Positions 22,301 to 32,132 of a stretch of 64,000 nucleotides of DNA are shown here, one piece after another (the first letter of the stretch is position 1; every line of letters begins with the position of its first letter). A program made the position numbers and the translations under genes. The notes beneath the pieces are model-generated. The model did not search any database. It saw only the letters and a program-made list of their open reading frames with translations, and was not told the DNA's origin. This DNA comes from Icerya purchasi (Eukaryota; Arthropoda; Insecta; Hemiptera; Monophlebidae), in assembly GCA_039619475.1 (NCBI GenBank), contig CM077115.1, positions 593,365,643 through 593,429,642 on the forward strand, in the 5' to 3' direction.

Positions 22301-25300
22301 CCGATGCCGCACCAACAGAATTAAAATATAACGTAAATAAACAAAGGCTAGACGCGGAGATACTGCCAGGCGATGAAAGCGACGTAATTTTGCTAAAATT
22401 ACGCCTATGATAAGAATGATGTGTCGGTGCGACAGGTCGGGCAGTACAGACAGCTGATCGATTAGCGGGGTGTTTTAGCGAGTCTTTTGGTTGTTGGGTG
22501 ATTAATCCGTTTTAGTATCCGTTTTGATATAGTTAGTTACCGTTGTCAAAAAGATCGCGTGATCGACGGACTCACATTAACTTTAAAAATAAATTCATTG
22601 TCCGTCGTCATAATCATTATTACGAGTGGAAGAAATTTTTGTGTATATTTATTATTTTTTTGTTTATCATGTATATTTTGTTTTAGTTGCAAAGTCCTTC
22701 TAGTCACCGAGGAAATTAAGTGTTGTAGATTTATGAAAATATATATAGATATTCTATTTAATTAATAATCGAATCTTATTTGTATCAATGACGCGAGCCT
22801 CCAGGCGAGGCTGATAATTGGAAAGGACACTGCGGTCCGAGCCGCCGTGAAATAGCTAGATTTCAGCTCAAAGGTTTCTATTCATGAACGATTAAGAGTA
22901 AGCACACGATAATAATAATAATTATAAATTAACAACTGTCGATTATAAATAATATATTCTAAATCAGAAGGGAATCTGATGAAAATAACGTGCGTCCAAT
23001 GTATTTTTTTACATTAAGAAATAATCTGTATGTATTTGTGAAGATCGGCATGCATTAGTAATGCATTTGCTAATAATATTATGTTTTCACATTTATTAAA
23101 ACGAGATTAAAAGATATTACCACTTCAAGTTAATATTAGTAAGCGAATAATACATTTTTGTGGAAAAAACGTAAATAATATAGATACACGGAAAACAGAA
23201 ATATAATAAAATATTGAAATAAATGGAATTACAAATGTAGTAAACAACCAGAAATTGTATGTAATACAGGAAATCTTGAAATATGCCCGAAAACATGCAA
23301 TTTCATAATAGATAATGTATACAATTACTTAAGTATGTAAAATAAAATCTTGTTTTTCACCTAATTGTTTTTCTGTTAAATAAATTTATATTAAAAATAC
23401 TCTACATTAAAAATCTAAATTTAAAAATTGTTACATTTAACAATAAGAATTTTTTTAAAAACTTCAACGCAAAAATGATGTCATACTGTTAACGAGAGAA
23501 ATAAATAGTCAGACGCTTAATCATAAAGCCATAACCCAAATACGATTTACGAATAAAAAGAAGAGGAATATAAGATTCAGCAAGGATAGCTGGAACTGAA
23601 GTAGATCTCAGAGTACCAAGATAGAGACAAGATAGGTATTTTGAAAGAAAAGATCCGGAAGAATTACCACAAATAAAGCAAAAGTAGTCCAGCACAGAGC
23701 GCATAAAATATTTATAAAATAAGAGTAAGATACAGGGATCCCCTTCCGATTAGTATGGAAAAGAGCCTTTAAAGAGAGGATAGGTACAGACGATTAATGT
23801 GACCGTGAAAAGAGAGATTGTCAAAAAAGGTAGCGTAAGGAATTTACAAGAGGGATTGGACCACCATTTAAAGTAAGACTAATCAAAGAAGGATCAAATG
23901 AACGAAAAGTAAAGACAACAGTCGAGAATTTAGGAAGAAGAAATGGAGAGATGAATATTAGAAAGAGCATATTCCAGTAACACTAGAGAATTTTGAAGAC
24001 GGGAGTTAGCTAATGAGATATTGCGTTCGGAGGAGATGAGCACATTGCCAGCAAAGAAAAGGGAACTAAAGTTAAAAGGAATAAAAGAGATTTTGATAAA
24101 GTAAATATTAAAGAGTATGAGGCAACCGCTGAAAGATTAACCTCGTGACAGAGTAGAAAGAGGAAAGAAATACAGTTCCGCATTAAAAGAGAGTAATAAT
24201 AAGATAAGTAAAGTTGATAGGGAATGTTAAGTGAGAGTATTATGTCAAAAAGTGTGGGAAGGTGAACGTTATCAAAAGCAGCTGAAATGTTAGCGTAGGC
24301 AGCAATTAAGAATTTTTTAATAATAAACGGCATATCAACGTCCGATAGAAATTAATTACTTTGTTTCTTGATTGTCTAATATCACACAATGTTGTATATA
24401 CGTGTATGTTCAATGATATTATATTTACTACTAATTTATTCAATTATATTCATTAATAAATTTAAATTTTTTTCAAATTTTATGTTAATAAAAATTTCTT
24501 AATTGTTCAAATTGATCGAAGCCAATTTAATTTGAAGATAACAAAATTACACCCACATACATACAACCGCATGCGCACACATAAACATATATATATATAT
24601 ATATATACATACATACATATAGGTCGAGAGAGAGGGAACTAATTTTAGTATGCCATTATTGTTAAGTTTTACCTGTTAGATGAAACTAGGTCTAAAATCC
24701 AAGTACGCAAAGAAGAATACAATCAGCAGGAAACCAAGCAAATTAAATTATTACAATTAAGGCAGCAATTGAATATGCTATAATTGTAAAGATTGATTTT
24801 AAGATTTTAATGTAGTTGAAGCTGTTTCAAACATACCCATTGATAGATCTCGGAATATCATCTGCTAATGACTTATTAGTAGTAGTAAAAACAATAGAAA
24901 GCACTGAATCTATTCCAATTAACAAATCTATTTCATCTGGATAGGATGCTGCGTACATATGACCTATATAGCCACCGAACGAATGACCCATTATAGATAC
25001 TTTATCCCACATAAAATATTGCACAACTCGACGTACCCATAATAAACTATCCCACCATAAATGATACGGTACACCCTATAATATTTTTACTTTCATCAGT
25101 ATACTTATCTTAATTTTAGTTAGAAACGATCATTACTACTTCAAAAATAACCACTAAATTTAATTATTATAAACGTAATATATACATGAACATTTAAACG
25201 CACTTGCGGTAAGTGTGATGAAAGTCCATGACCGGGTAAATCAATGCATAAATACGATAGGTCAGAAGGTAGCAAATTTATTATAGGATCAAAAGTTCCT

Positions 25301-28300
25301 GCATTATCCTGCCAACCGTGTAAGCATAGAACAGGCCTAGTACTTCTACTACCCCACCATTTTCCTGTAAAATACAGCAAAATGTAATAAACGGATTTAA
25401 ATCATACATCGCAAATATCAAAGAACATTTAATATGAACTATAAAAAATAAGGAATACAATTAATTCTTACAGGAAAACTTGATAATATCGATTTATACT
25501 AACCATAAAGACATAGAGAGTCTGTCATTTGCAAAAATATTCGCATTTTAATTATATAATTTCACCGTAATTTAATTTTTCTTAATATTACATTTAAGGC
25601 GTAAAATAATAGTTGAATCAAAAAGAAAAAAATAGTAATTTATTTCCTTACTAAATAAAGTAGCGGTTTTTACTTGTTCAGTTATCGTTTAAAAAATTAA
25701 TAGATAAAAAACATATTATTTTGAATTTTTTTTTAACATAAGGTAATATTTACTTCTAAGTCATCCATAATAATTTTCGTATTTGCCTTGTTCGTTATCT
25801 AGAACTTCAACTGTTGACGATTTATTAAATGCTTTAATGACTGCTGAATCCATTTACTACGGGGAAAAAAAAATGAAAATATTTTTATCAGATCTGTAGA
25901 ACCACTCTTTTGATTTCGATAAGCACTATGTAAGTTATATCCTACTGCCAACAAGGAAAATTTTCTACCAATGAAAATGTATTTTCGCTTTTTTATATTT
26001 TCAAACAGTTTCTGTTTCCGTATTTATTTTATAAACGTTACAAAAGAAGAAAGTAGAAAATAATTACGATAAAATTTAAATATTAAAAATATATCTAATG
26101 TTTTTTGCGAATCTAATTAAATTTCAGTAAATAGATCGAGAAAAATAAAAAACAGGCAAAATAAAAATCGATAAAAAAAGAAAATGAAGTGTTTATTATA
26201 ATGCAATATATATTTTTTTAAAAAAATATTTCAATTAATTCACGAATAAAATAATAAAAACTCCGAATTTACTATCAATTAATGAAAAAAAAAAAAAAAT
26301 TAGATGAAAAACAAAAAAAGTATAAATTGAAAAATATTTCTACGAGTAAAATTTGTTAATCGTAATAACTGTTTGGAGTGAAAACGTACATCCTTATATA
26401 TTAGACTTTGTTATTCTTTGAAGATTATCGAATCCGATTGAGTAAATAAAGTGATTTTGTAACCCTTGTTTATTATCCATCCTGATTTTACTGTTATTTT
26501 GCAATGCTCCCCAATATCTTTGATTAAATTTGTTGCAAATTTAGTTATCATATAGGAAACAAAGAAACAGCAATACTCTTAAAAGTATTTATTTTAGTTA
26601 TAAATAAACATAAATATTGAGCGAGATAAATAATCGATAAGGAAAAGATTAGGCCTGTTTACAAATATACATAGTATGAGAATGGTACAAATGTTAAAAA
26701 GTAGGATGCACCAATTTCCATCCATAATCCAAATCTCCGCAGTTAATATTATCATGCACAGTTTCTGACGGTACAAGTCCGAACATTTAAAGCAAAGGTA
26801 TCTTCCTTTTCATTATCCTCATTAACCAAGAAAAGTTCTTCATCCGTGCGAAATGTCGAAATCTACATTTTCCACGCCAGCATAGAATTTTCGTACGTTT
26901 CCTCCAGTTCGTGTTGTTTATAACATTAGCTTTTACCACTTAAATATTATACTCAACCAGCGTTATATAATCTGGAATTGATAGCTCGGTCAAGTGGATT
27001 GTAATATCACTGAGCGCTTCGAATTTGAATACATCGCGAACGGTTCTAATTGCAGATTCAGCAATGTGTTGAAAACCGTAATTTTTTTCTAACAGATGAA
27101 ACTTTGTCATCCAGTGCCGAGGACAAGCGAATATGATCAATACTGCAAATGTGAAACTTTTTACGTCTGTTCTATCGAACGGATCGTATAGGTATACAAC
27201 GGCATTGCGTAATTTAATTTTGTTCGGTAATTCCCTTTGAATGGATAAAACAACTACTTAATTTTCTTCGCCATCATCGTTACCGTCTTTTTCTTGGTTT
27301 TATCTATTCGTATTAATATTTCCTACATTATTAGTGTTGCTAGCGTTTAAATAACTCGATGTTTGACTTCTTTTTCTTTTTTTTTGCGTGGTACAACTTG
27401 CTTTCTTTTTTTCTCTCTCTTTTTCTTTTTATATAATAGGAAGAATAATACCAAAAACCAAATTAAAAGCAATAGATTTTAACACAACACTAGCACAAAT
27501 GTATAATTTTTTAAACCCTTCAACTTATAATTGAGATTTAGAGGCTAAATTCGTCCTTTTCATAGTAATTTTGTAAAAATAATTCGGTAAAATAGCCAAC
27601 TTCCCGCTCTATTTATTGAGAAATATTAAAAAAAAAAAAAAAAACTATATAGCAAAACGAATAAAATTATTACGCACCACCTCTCGATATAATGGATGTA
27701 GCACTCGCATCGATGTTAAAATTAGTCTAAGGTTCTGAAACAACGATGTTATTTCAACGTTTGATGTAATAATGGTCTCGAACGCGTAATGAATCAATTG
27801 AAGATACTCGTATTTCACTAGACTAAGAGGAATACAACAAAAATTTTGGCAATTGTTATATTTAACTTTAATGATAAAAAACTCGATTTATTTCTACGAT
27901 AATTACCGACTCAACATCAGATTGTAAATCAATCATAAAATTACCATTTCCTAATCCTAGAATAATGCATTTTAAATTTTCTTCATACTTGTACATACTA
28001 CCATCAATAATGATATTAAAATTTTAAGAACACACTATTTCAATTTTTTATTAAATGAATCATCCATATATACTTTTATAATATAATAATGTATTTAAAA
28101 TTAAAACACTGACGCGTTTCGAAGCTAATAGCTTAATGATCCATTTAATAATGATATCGATAATTTAATTTTTACACGCTTATAATTCAAAATTGTTCGG
28201 AATTAAGCGCTTATAGTTCAAAATGGAACTTGAATCGCGCTGAAATTGCAAAAATACGCACTTATAGTTCAAAATGATCAATATTCATTGTTTAAGATCT

Positions 28301-31300
28301 GAATTTGCTTCGTTTATAGTTCTACTCCCCTTGTAGTTCATTTCCGCGAGGACCCCCTCCCGAGGTGGAACTCTGTCTACTATTCCAGACATACTCCTGC
28401 TTTCTACTGGTAAATATAATAATATGTGCAATACAAATAATAGGCGTAAATGTAAAGGCAATAAAACAAAAAGGAAAATATTTTATCTCAAACTTAAATG
28501 TATAATAAAAAACATTTTAAAAAAAGTTTGTTATCTGCATTTTTGAAAATTTAGCACAATTCCTCAAATTTTAAACAGTAGATAAACAAGACGAAAACTA
28601 AAAAATGTATAAATTTAGTTCTATTTTCGGATCAGTTCTGCAACAAAGCGACCAGTTTATAAAACGAACTGTAATGGAAGAGAATGGATTTATTAAATTC
28701 TGGAAAAAAAGGGATTACGTTTAATGCAACAATCAGACTATAAAGAACTTCCGCATTTTCGAAAATTGCGTTGAAAAGAAGGTTATAAAGCAACCAGAAT
28801 ACTTCGCAACAGGTTTTTTTTAAATTTAGCTGAAACTATCACGTCAGAGAAATATTGTTACGCAATTAATAAAATGTACCGAAAACTTAAACTTCAACTA
28901 ATAATATACACACTACCTAGTAATCAAATATATATATATATAATGTAAATAATTAAACTTAATTGCTGATAGTGTTGGTTTATTTTTAATGAAACTAGCA
29001 AAAATTGTCGAAATGTTTTATGGAAAAAACTTCAACACCCAACATTGATCAACATAATTTTTTAAATTCAACTAAAAATTTAACCAAGCTTTTTTTCCCA
29101 TTGTTCTAAAAATGTTTATAGATGCATAATAATCATTTTCAGATTTTTAAAAAAAAGTATAAGTAAGATTCTAAAAAAGGTTTTGTAAAAAATAAATGAT
29201 TTTCGAAGCGGCATCAGCCCATAACCACTTTCTTCTTAGTTTATAAAACCTGATACCCATTTGATTTTTATCACCAAATTTCTTACTGAAATTTGCAAGA
29301 AAATCAAAGTTAATAAAGATAAAAAATCGCAAGAGAGCTTAATTTTAGAATTAATAACAATTTATGAATTAACAGAAATATCGTAAATACATATATTTTG
29401 ATTCAAAAAATGTTTTTTTAAAGAAAGAAAAACATTTTAGAGATTTAAAAGTGAAATAAATTATATTCTTGAGGATAAAAGAATAAATTTGTTCAATCAC
29501 CTTCGATGTAAATCACATTATTTTAAAAACAGCTTTTTTAGAAAACTATTCAATCGACTTTAATAGGAAATAGTAAATTCCCTTATAAACCACATATATT
29601 TTATTTTAGAGAATTTGTACAAGCATCCTGCTAGTGTTGTGAGCTTAAACAAAATTTTTTATATTTTTTATTTTTACGTTACCATTTCTAGTAATAATTT
29701 TTACTTGCCATTTTATTACCTTCGTTAATTATATATTTGAATTCCATAACCGCGTATCTACCAGTTATTTCCATATGGTAAATTTTTTCTAAACTAATAA
29801 AACCGCACAGATTTTCACGTTTAAATTATAAGTAAAATATAAAAAGATAAAAAACATAAAAATGTTTATTGTATTTTTGTTGTATTAAAACCTTTTTTTT
29901 TTTGGTTAATGGTAGTGGATTTAAAGTTTCGACGTGTTCAGTTCTTCCGCTATTTTACGTAATGCCACCGCCTACTTATATATAATAGATTGGTAAACCT
30001 CGATAATCAGATATTTTACATTGTTCATATTATTATTTTATTGAAGTAACAAAATTTCACTGGTAGCATTTATGCACACATAAAAATAAATAAACATAAT
30101 TGGTGATACAATGCAGGCAGTTTTAATTTAAGATATTTTATTCCAGTTGGGCTTAATTTAAAGTTGACTAAAAATTATGTTGATGAATCACAAAACCATT
30201 TTGAAATAGTATTTTTACAGTAACAAAATATACATTCAATAATGAAATATAAGAAAAACTTACTTTTATCGCTGTTTTTGAATTTAAGTAATTCAGTTAA
30301 AGCTAATTATAATTACATTTAAATCCTAATTAATTGGCATGTTGCAGTGAAATGAGTTTTAATTTCTGACAAATGAACAAGAAATTCGTAATATACTACT
30401 GTTTAGTTCAAAACAAAAGAACGATTAAACAAACGTAGTAATTTACCTTTAATGACGCCCCATGGGACAGGAATGGTGATATCTTCTACCGATCTTTCAG
30501 TCGTTAAATCATTCTGAGCAATACTTGTTGACTAAAACATAAAAAAAATTTATTTCAAAATTAGCAATTCTGTTAAAAGAAGTAAATATTAATAAAAGGG
30601 TGTTTTTTTTTATAGTAACATTAAAATTCCGTATTTGCGCGGTAATATTATTAATAAAGACAATACCTTCCCAATAAGAGGGCAAAGATGATAAAGACAA
30701 AAGAAAAATTAATTAGCGGACAAAAGTAGAAGCATTAGAAAAATAATCCGTTTGTTGTTAAGGATTTATGCGGTAATCTGTTAAATTTATAGCTGTCCAA
30801 TCATATTCCGAACATATAAAAATAGAAAAAAACATAAATACGTTGTTAAAATGATTCATTTGCACTAGACAAGCATTTGTCAATTTACGACGATATAAAT
30901 TAAATTTCAATAATGCCGACAGTTTGGTAAACTGATAAACTCAAGGTATATCCAAACCGATTTGTAGAAGAATAACTAAGTATTATTTAATTTAATCTGC
31001 AATTCTAACTTGTTTATTTGAATATTTCTTTCAACACTCAAATAAACAAATATTACTTGTCTTCTTCATTTACATTTATAGATCGTCCTTCTTCGGACAC
31101 AGTATTTTAAAATCGTTTTAACATGAAAATTCTAAAAATTAACAAATAAATAAAATTTAAGTAAAAATAAGCTTTTATAATGAGAATATAGTTGTAATTG
31201 TTATTTAATTTTTTCTTCTAATACTTACCTCCATTGATAAATTTTTTTTATTTGTCCTCCACGGATTAAAAAGAACACCTTCTGATAAAATTCGACCGTA

Positions 31301-31336
31301 ACTGCTACATTTTACAAAACACTTATTCATACCCAT
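7072..31336 (-). CDS. Serine hydrolase-like protein (SERHL-type alpha/beta hydrolase), six coding exons
   Basis: The predicted coding exons are 31336-31229, 30531-30447, 25364-25204, 25075-24837, 19298-19115 and 7347-7072, giving 1053 nt and 350 residues. Every intron has GT-AG borders and the phases agree (0, 1, 0, 2, 0). Key motifs are VPWGVIKGKWWG (about 61-69), HGW (80-82), GHG (109-111), the nucleophile elbow GHSFGG with Ser150, and DHH with His320, matching the alpha/beta-hydrolase Ser-His arrangement. The family is an uncharacterised hydrolase related to vertebrate SERHL/SERHL2, so the substrate is unknown. The gene spans 24.3 kb because introns 2 (5.1 kb), 4 (5.5 kb) and 5 (11.8 kb) are large, and introns 4 and 5 hold many transposons. 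I chose the first ATG at 31336 because an in-frame TAA lies 21 nt upstream. An ATG at 31234 would give 316 residues, closer to the family's usual length. No terminal peroxisomal SKL is seen (the end is MPSS). Confidence 0.88.
7976..8681. other. AT-rich intron 5 sequence
   Basis: Non-coding. Nothing recognised. Confidence 0.5.
9292..9463. repeat. Palindromic hairpin (MITE-like)
   Basis: Two arms of about 80 bp are almost perfect inverted copies. The left begins CAGGCAAATAAAATAAAA and the right ends TTTTATTTTATTTACCTGAC, with a tiny loop near 9376. It lies inside the degraded mariner. It has the form of a miniature inverted-repeat element; the family is unknown. Confidence 0.75.
9555..9645 (-). 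repeat. tRNA-derived SINE head or tRNA pseudogene
   Basis: The minus strand reads TGGTGTAGTGGTAAAAATG (A-box-like, about 9618-9631) and GCGGTTTCGAATCCCC (B-box-like, about 9570-9582), spaced as in a tRNA gene. The acceptor stem does not pair convincingly and the middle arm is irregular. It therefore looks like a SINE head or tRNA relic, not a working tRNA. Confidence 0.6.
10290..10385. repeat. Short tandem motif cluster (TTCGGCC)
   Basis: Units close to CGTTTCGGCCTCAACGA repeat about five times with substitutions, at a period of roughly 15-18 bp. It resembles the subterminal repeats of the palindrome at 34438-39770 in style but not in sequence. It sits inside the mariner relic. Confidence 0.6.
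12180..13974 (+). pseudogene. hAT transposase (zinc-finger MYM-type 1-like) with stops
   Basis: Conceptual pieces in order are EYQNDIGLWQN (about 12290), RLIVVLRYVTSNGEVADRFL (about 12530), SYDNASNMSGCYN (about 12700), then an open stretch at 12711-13178 with VSDTRWWCARADAIKAL. A C-terminal stretch at 13501-13974 has AERNLSKLKLIKNSLYSSMS and RLNSLAIMAIEND, the hAT dimerisation domain. This matches the usual domain order of ZMYM1-like hAT transposases. At least four in-frame stops occur between 12370 and 12700, and others follow, so the protein is not made. The 3' end lies just before the nested mariner. Confidence 0.88.
13994..15249 (-). mobile_element. Mariner element with perfect 28-bp TIRs
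   Basis: A 1256-bp element flanked by TA (13992-13993 and 15250-15251). Its ends are identical inverted repeats of 28 bp starting GGGTGGTTCAAATATAAACC. The transposase lies on the minus strand. The intact ends and long open frame mark it as the youngest DNA transposon in this part of the window. It inserted into the tail of the hAT element. Confidence 0.96.
14063..15108 (-). pseudogene. Mariner transposase (DD34D), one frameshift
   Basis: A long open frame (15079-14063) encodes most of a mariner transposase: VYEWCSAFRKGRE, LGYRKIAARWVPRLL, FTTDETWVHYY (first Asp), LLQDNARPHTA (second Asp) and YSPDLSPCDYYLF (third Asp). The catalytic triad is complete. The N-terminal helix-turn-helix (FLVKDDVKSVEIYRM) is in another frame at about 15060-15000, so a frameshift near 14990 separates it from the rest. 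The expected start has ATA in place of ATG (about 15100), and the long frame has no ATG at its own beginning. It is therefore probably inactive despite its good condition. Confidence 0.9.
16146..16310 (+). repeat. Repeat with a terminal hairpin (family shared with 51379-51570)
   Basis: Together with 11711-11739, the flank of the hAT element reconstitutes TAGGATTCCGTACA...TGTACGGAATCCTA, a palindrome. The 150 bp that follow match 51410-51570. The copy at 51379 shows the uninterrupted site and so confirms the hAT insertion point. Confidence 0.8.
16311..17540 (+). pseudogene. Jockey-like non-LTR reverse transcriptase, 5'-truncated
   Basis: The open frame at 16339-17382 starts inside the RT domain at IMIPKPGKPN. 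It has the FGFRGQHGTIEQLH, QQAFDSVW, RVPQGSVLGP and YADDTAF (catalytic Asp pair) motifs, and the thumb region GMYLDKRLNW. A shift near 17214 moves the C-terminal part (WRYGIQL.., APWFVRNSII) to another frame, with a stop. There is no RNase H, as in the Jockey clade. The first Asp of the RT (QQAFDSVW) is kept. The 3' end is followed by a MULE insertion. Confidence 0.88.
17557..18831 (-). mobile_element. MULE (FLYWCH-type) deletion derivative
   Basis: The ends GTTCCCGGACATTTTCCCGAAT and ATTCGGGGAAATGTCCAGGAATC are inverted repeats of about 22 bp. Further TTCGGGAAAAT-type repeats lie just inside. The flanks TATACATAC (17548-17556) and TATACATAT (18832-18840... starting 18832) form a near-perfect 9-bp target duplication, the size expected for Mutator-like elements. 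It holds a shortened FLYWCH-MULE transposase on the minus strand. Confidence 0.82.
17732..18590 (-). pseudogene. FLYWCH zinc finger plus MULE transposase, internally deleted
   Basis: From ATG at 18590, after an in-frame stop, comes a FLYWCH-type finger: YVYGRSRKQNERIYWDC, then ECTARC and later HEH. It is followed by the MULE region RRNLLPNPKSLNELHVLPDK. After a frameshift near 18050 the frame continues with NIELLCESSTWFLDWTF and KVSPTIFTQVFTILG, which includes the first catalytic Asp (usually DGTFK, here DWTFK). The sequence then jumps directly to a C-terminal tail (HNRFRLVVGKQHPDLYSAL). The middle of the transposase with the second Asp and the Glu is missing. The gene is dead. Confidence 0.85.
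18832..19114. other. Intron 5 sequence next to the exon 5 donor
   Basis: AT-rich. Probably includes the 3' remainder of the Jockey-like element split by the MULE. No coding sequence seen. Confidence 0.4.
19115..19298 (-). CDS. SERHL exon 5
   Basis: A 184-nt exon encoding residues 199-259. It includes TYEEMLDILFAGHKDKLSRS and ILLKRGVHSCGNNLYKFTRD, which match the cap or linker region of SERHL proteins (ILL.RG...F.RD.R). The acceptor is ACATTTTTAG and the donor AAG|GTAAGAAT. The LTR-like repeat begins only 18 nt upstream of the exon, so the branch-point region of intron 4 lies in or next to transposon sequence. Confidence 0.86.
19820..21095 (-). mobile_element. Mariner element (mauritiana-like), nested in the retroelement
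   Basis: The ends TGGTTGAGGAATAAGTTCGT and its inverted partner at 21095 extend as an imperfect inverted repeat for about 45 bp. They are flanked by TA at 19818-19819 and 21096-21097. The length of 1276 bp is normal for mariner. Retroelement coding sequence resumes on both sides. Confidence 0.9.
19924..20924 (-). pseudogene. Mariner transposase (DD34D), broken
   Basis: From ATG at 20924 (MEFPGGKNQHFRHLL) the N-terminal frame has ARDICEVHGKGVIGESTARK, WFAKFKNDDFDLDETPRSGR and KLGVCVPREL (WVPHEL in the family). After a shift near 20500 it continues with IVTGDEKWCLY (first Asp), a TGA stop in the WWD region near 20308, ILLHDNTRPYVEQ (second Asp) and YPDLAPTDYHLF (third Asp). The C-terminus again changes frame near 20110. 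The motifs are those of the mauritiana/SETMAR-like group. It is inactive. Confidence 0.88.
22926..23480. other. AT-rich intron 4 sequence
   Basis: Nothing recognised. Confidence 0.5.
23480..24345 (-). pseudogene. Non-LTR reverse transcriptase fragment (same family as 58983-62370)
   Basis: Two open pieces match the retroelement at 59-62 kb. The first, 24333-24010, has AAYANISAAFDNVHLPTLFD, corresponding to ASFIDLSSAFDNVHLPSL. The second, 23704-23489, has VPAILAESYIPLLFIRKSYL, corresponding to ISAILAESNIPPLSVRRSYL. Stops and shifts separate them. It lies in SERHL intron 4 in the same orientation as the gene. Confidence 0.82.
24588..24620. repeat. (TA)n and (ACAT)n microsatellite
   Basis: Simple repeat in intron 4. 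Confidence 0.9.
24837..25075 (-). CDS. SERHL exon 4 (nucleophile Ser150)
   Basis: A 239-nt exon encoding residues 119-197 and two bases of 198. It contains VVQYFMWDKVSIMGHSFGGY, with the catalytic serine in GHSFGG, followed by the helix AASYPDEIDLLIGIDS. The acceptor is ATTATAG and the donor GG|GTATGT. The split glycine codon is completed by the first base of exon 5. Confidence 0.92.
25204..25364 (-). CDS. SERHL exon 3 (oxyanion and GHG motifs)
   Basis: A 161-nt exon encoding residues 66-118, including PVLCLHGWQDNAGTFD and DLPGHGLSSHLPQ, the conserved N-terminal core of the alpha/beta-hydrolase fold. The donor is CAA|GTGCGT, weaker than consensus. Joining to the next exon gives LPQ-GVPYHLWW in frame. 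The following intron is only 128 nt. Confidence 0.92.
26940..27250 (-). other. Unrecognised open stretch in intron 2
   Basis: An open frame of about 100 codons, beginning after an in-frame TAA near 27258, contains NAVVYLYDPFDRTDVKSF, then the only internal ATG, at 27098, with MTKFHLLEKNYGF and ESAIRTVRDVFKFEALSD. It is less biased in composition than the surrounding AT-rich DNA. I do not recognise it. It could be an exon of a nested gene, a decayed transposon ORF, or chance. Confidence 0.25.
28170..28335. repeat. Tandem motif cluster (CGCTTATAGTTCAAAAT)
   Basis: Four to five diverged units close to GCGCTTATAGTTCAAAATG occur with uneven spacing in intron 2. The organisation resembles a subterminal repeat of a foldback or MULE-like element, but no partner arm is seen nearby. 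Confidence 0.55.
30447..30531 (-). CDS. SERHL exon 2
   Basis: An 85-nt exon encoding residues 37-64 and the first base of 65. It ends in the family-typical VEDITIPVPWGVIK just before donor GTAAAT. The residues continue smoothly into GKWWG of exon 3. It is too short to stand out as an ORF. Confidence 0.88.
30532..31228 (-). other. SERHL intron 1
   Basis: A 697-nt AT-rich intron with donor GTAAGTATT and acceptor GTTTTAG. No element was recognised in it. Confidence 0.75.
31229..31336 (-). CDS. SERHL exon 1 (start)
   Basis: The exon runs from ATGGGTATG to ATGGAG and is followed by the donor GTAAGTATT. It encodes 36 residues. Residues 1-34 are basic and hydrophobic with a single acidic residue, and could be a weak mitochondrial presequence; that is inference. 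The internal ATG at 31234 is in the same frame and could be the true start. Confidence 0.72.
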
Positions 31337-32132
31337 ATCTAGATCAACCAAAATTTACTTATCACAGACAATTACTATCACTTCAACTTTATCTTACAAA
31401 CAGTATTTGAATCAAACGGAAATTAGTTACGAACATCACGAGCGGATCAATCACAGAAAAGTGTGTCCAATCAGAACGCTGTATTTAATGTCTAATGATA
31501 TTTCTGCTAGACCCGATTCGCTACGCTAAAAGGGACCTTTTGCAACGCGACACGATCGTACCACTTTTTTTGCTTCTTTCCATATCCGTGCCAGTAGATT
31601 GCTCCAGCAGATATTATCTGTACGCCGGTATCTTAAAATAGTTATCAATTAACATATGGCGGATTTTGCTGTAACTTGTAATTGATTTTGATTTGTAAAA
31701 TTATTTAATATACATAGATATGTCCTTCAAAGGCACATTCTTTCTCGCCGTCCGGTCAAATTCACAGTCAATCTGCTGCTAGTTGTTGAGATCTGATTAA
31801 ATTTGTTCTGTTCCGATGTAAAAAATAAATAAAAAAACTCGTTCGGAGGAATATATTTTTTTACTCGCATCGAGAGTACGTCAGAATAGAGTGTTACATT
31901 AATCAAAATTCAACAAAGTTTGTATTTCAATGTACTAATACGCCATATACTTGTACTACGTAATTATATTAGTTACATCCAAAAGCACAACTATAAATAT
32001 TGTACGATATATTCTACTACATTATTCTTTGTATTGTAATCAATATAAAAATAAAGTTTTATAGTTTAACTTTAATTTGGAGAAGGTCGGATATTACACG
32101 ATATTATGCATCGAGCGAAAGATTATATTTAC
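31337..32132. promoter_or_regulatory. SERHL upstream region
   Basis: This holds the presumed 5' leader and promoter of the SERHL gene. I see no clear TATA box or initiator. A segment at 31490-31562 has an inverted partner at 33772-33843. The rest is AT-rich. Confidence 0.35.
31490..31562. repeat. Inverted repeat, left member
   Basis: It contains CGATTCGCTACGCTAAAAGG and GCGACACGATCG, and matches 33772-33843 in inverted orientation over roughly 55 bp with a few mismatches. The pair could be the ends of an old DNA element that later received the hAT at 32133-33617. Confidence 0.65.

Larger units (their letters stand above)
19316..22925 (+). repeat. LTR-like repeat (second copy 42200-43095), split by a retroelement
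   Basis: The left part (19316-19450) begins TGTCATGAGCCTAC. The right part (22200-22925) begins CAGCATAGTATTTCG. Together they match the reverse complement of 43095-42200. In the partner copy the two parts are continuous (ATCAACACAGCATAG). The partner is preceded by a purine run like a polypurine tract, which suggests a long terminal repeat. The repeat starts 18 nt from SERHL exon 5 on the intron 4 side. Possible 5-bp flanks TATAA occur at 19311-19315 and 22923-22927, but the right end is not certain. Confidence 0.65.
25365..30446 (-). other. SERHL intron 2, AT-rich
   Basis: The donor is GTAAATTA and the acceptor TTTTACAG. This 5.1-kb intron is very AT-rich. I see one unrecognised open stretch (26940-27250), a tandem motif cluster (28170-28335), and short (TA)n runs near 28930 and elsewhere. 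No full transposon was found in it. Confidence 0.65.
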
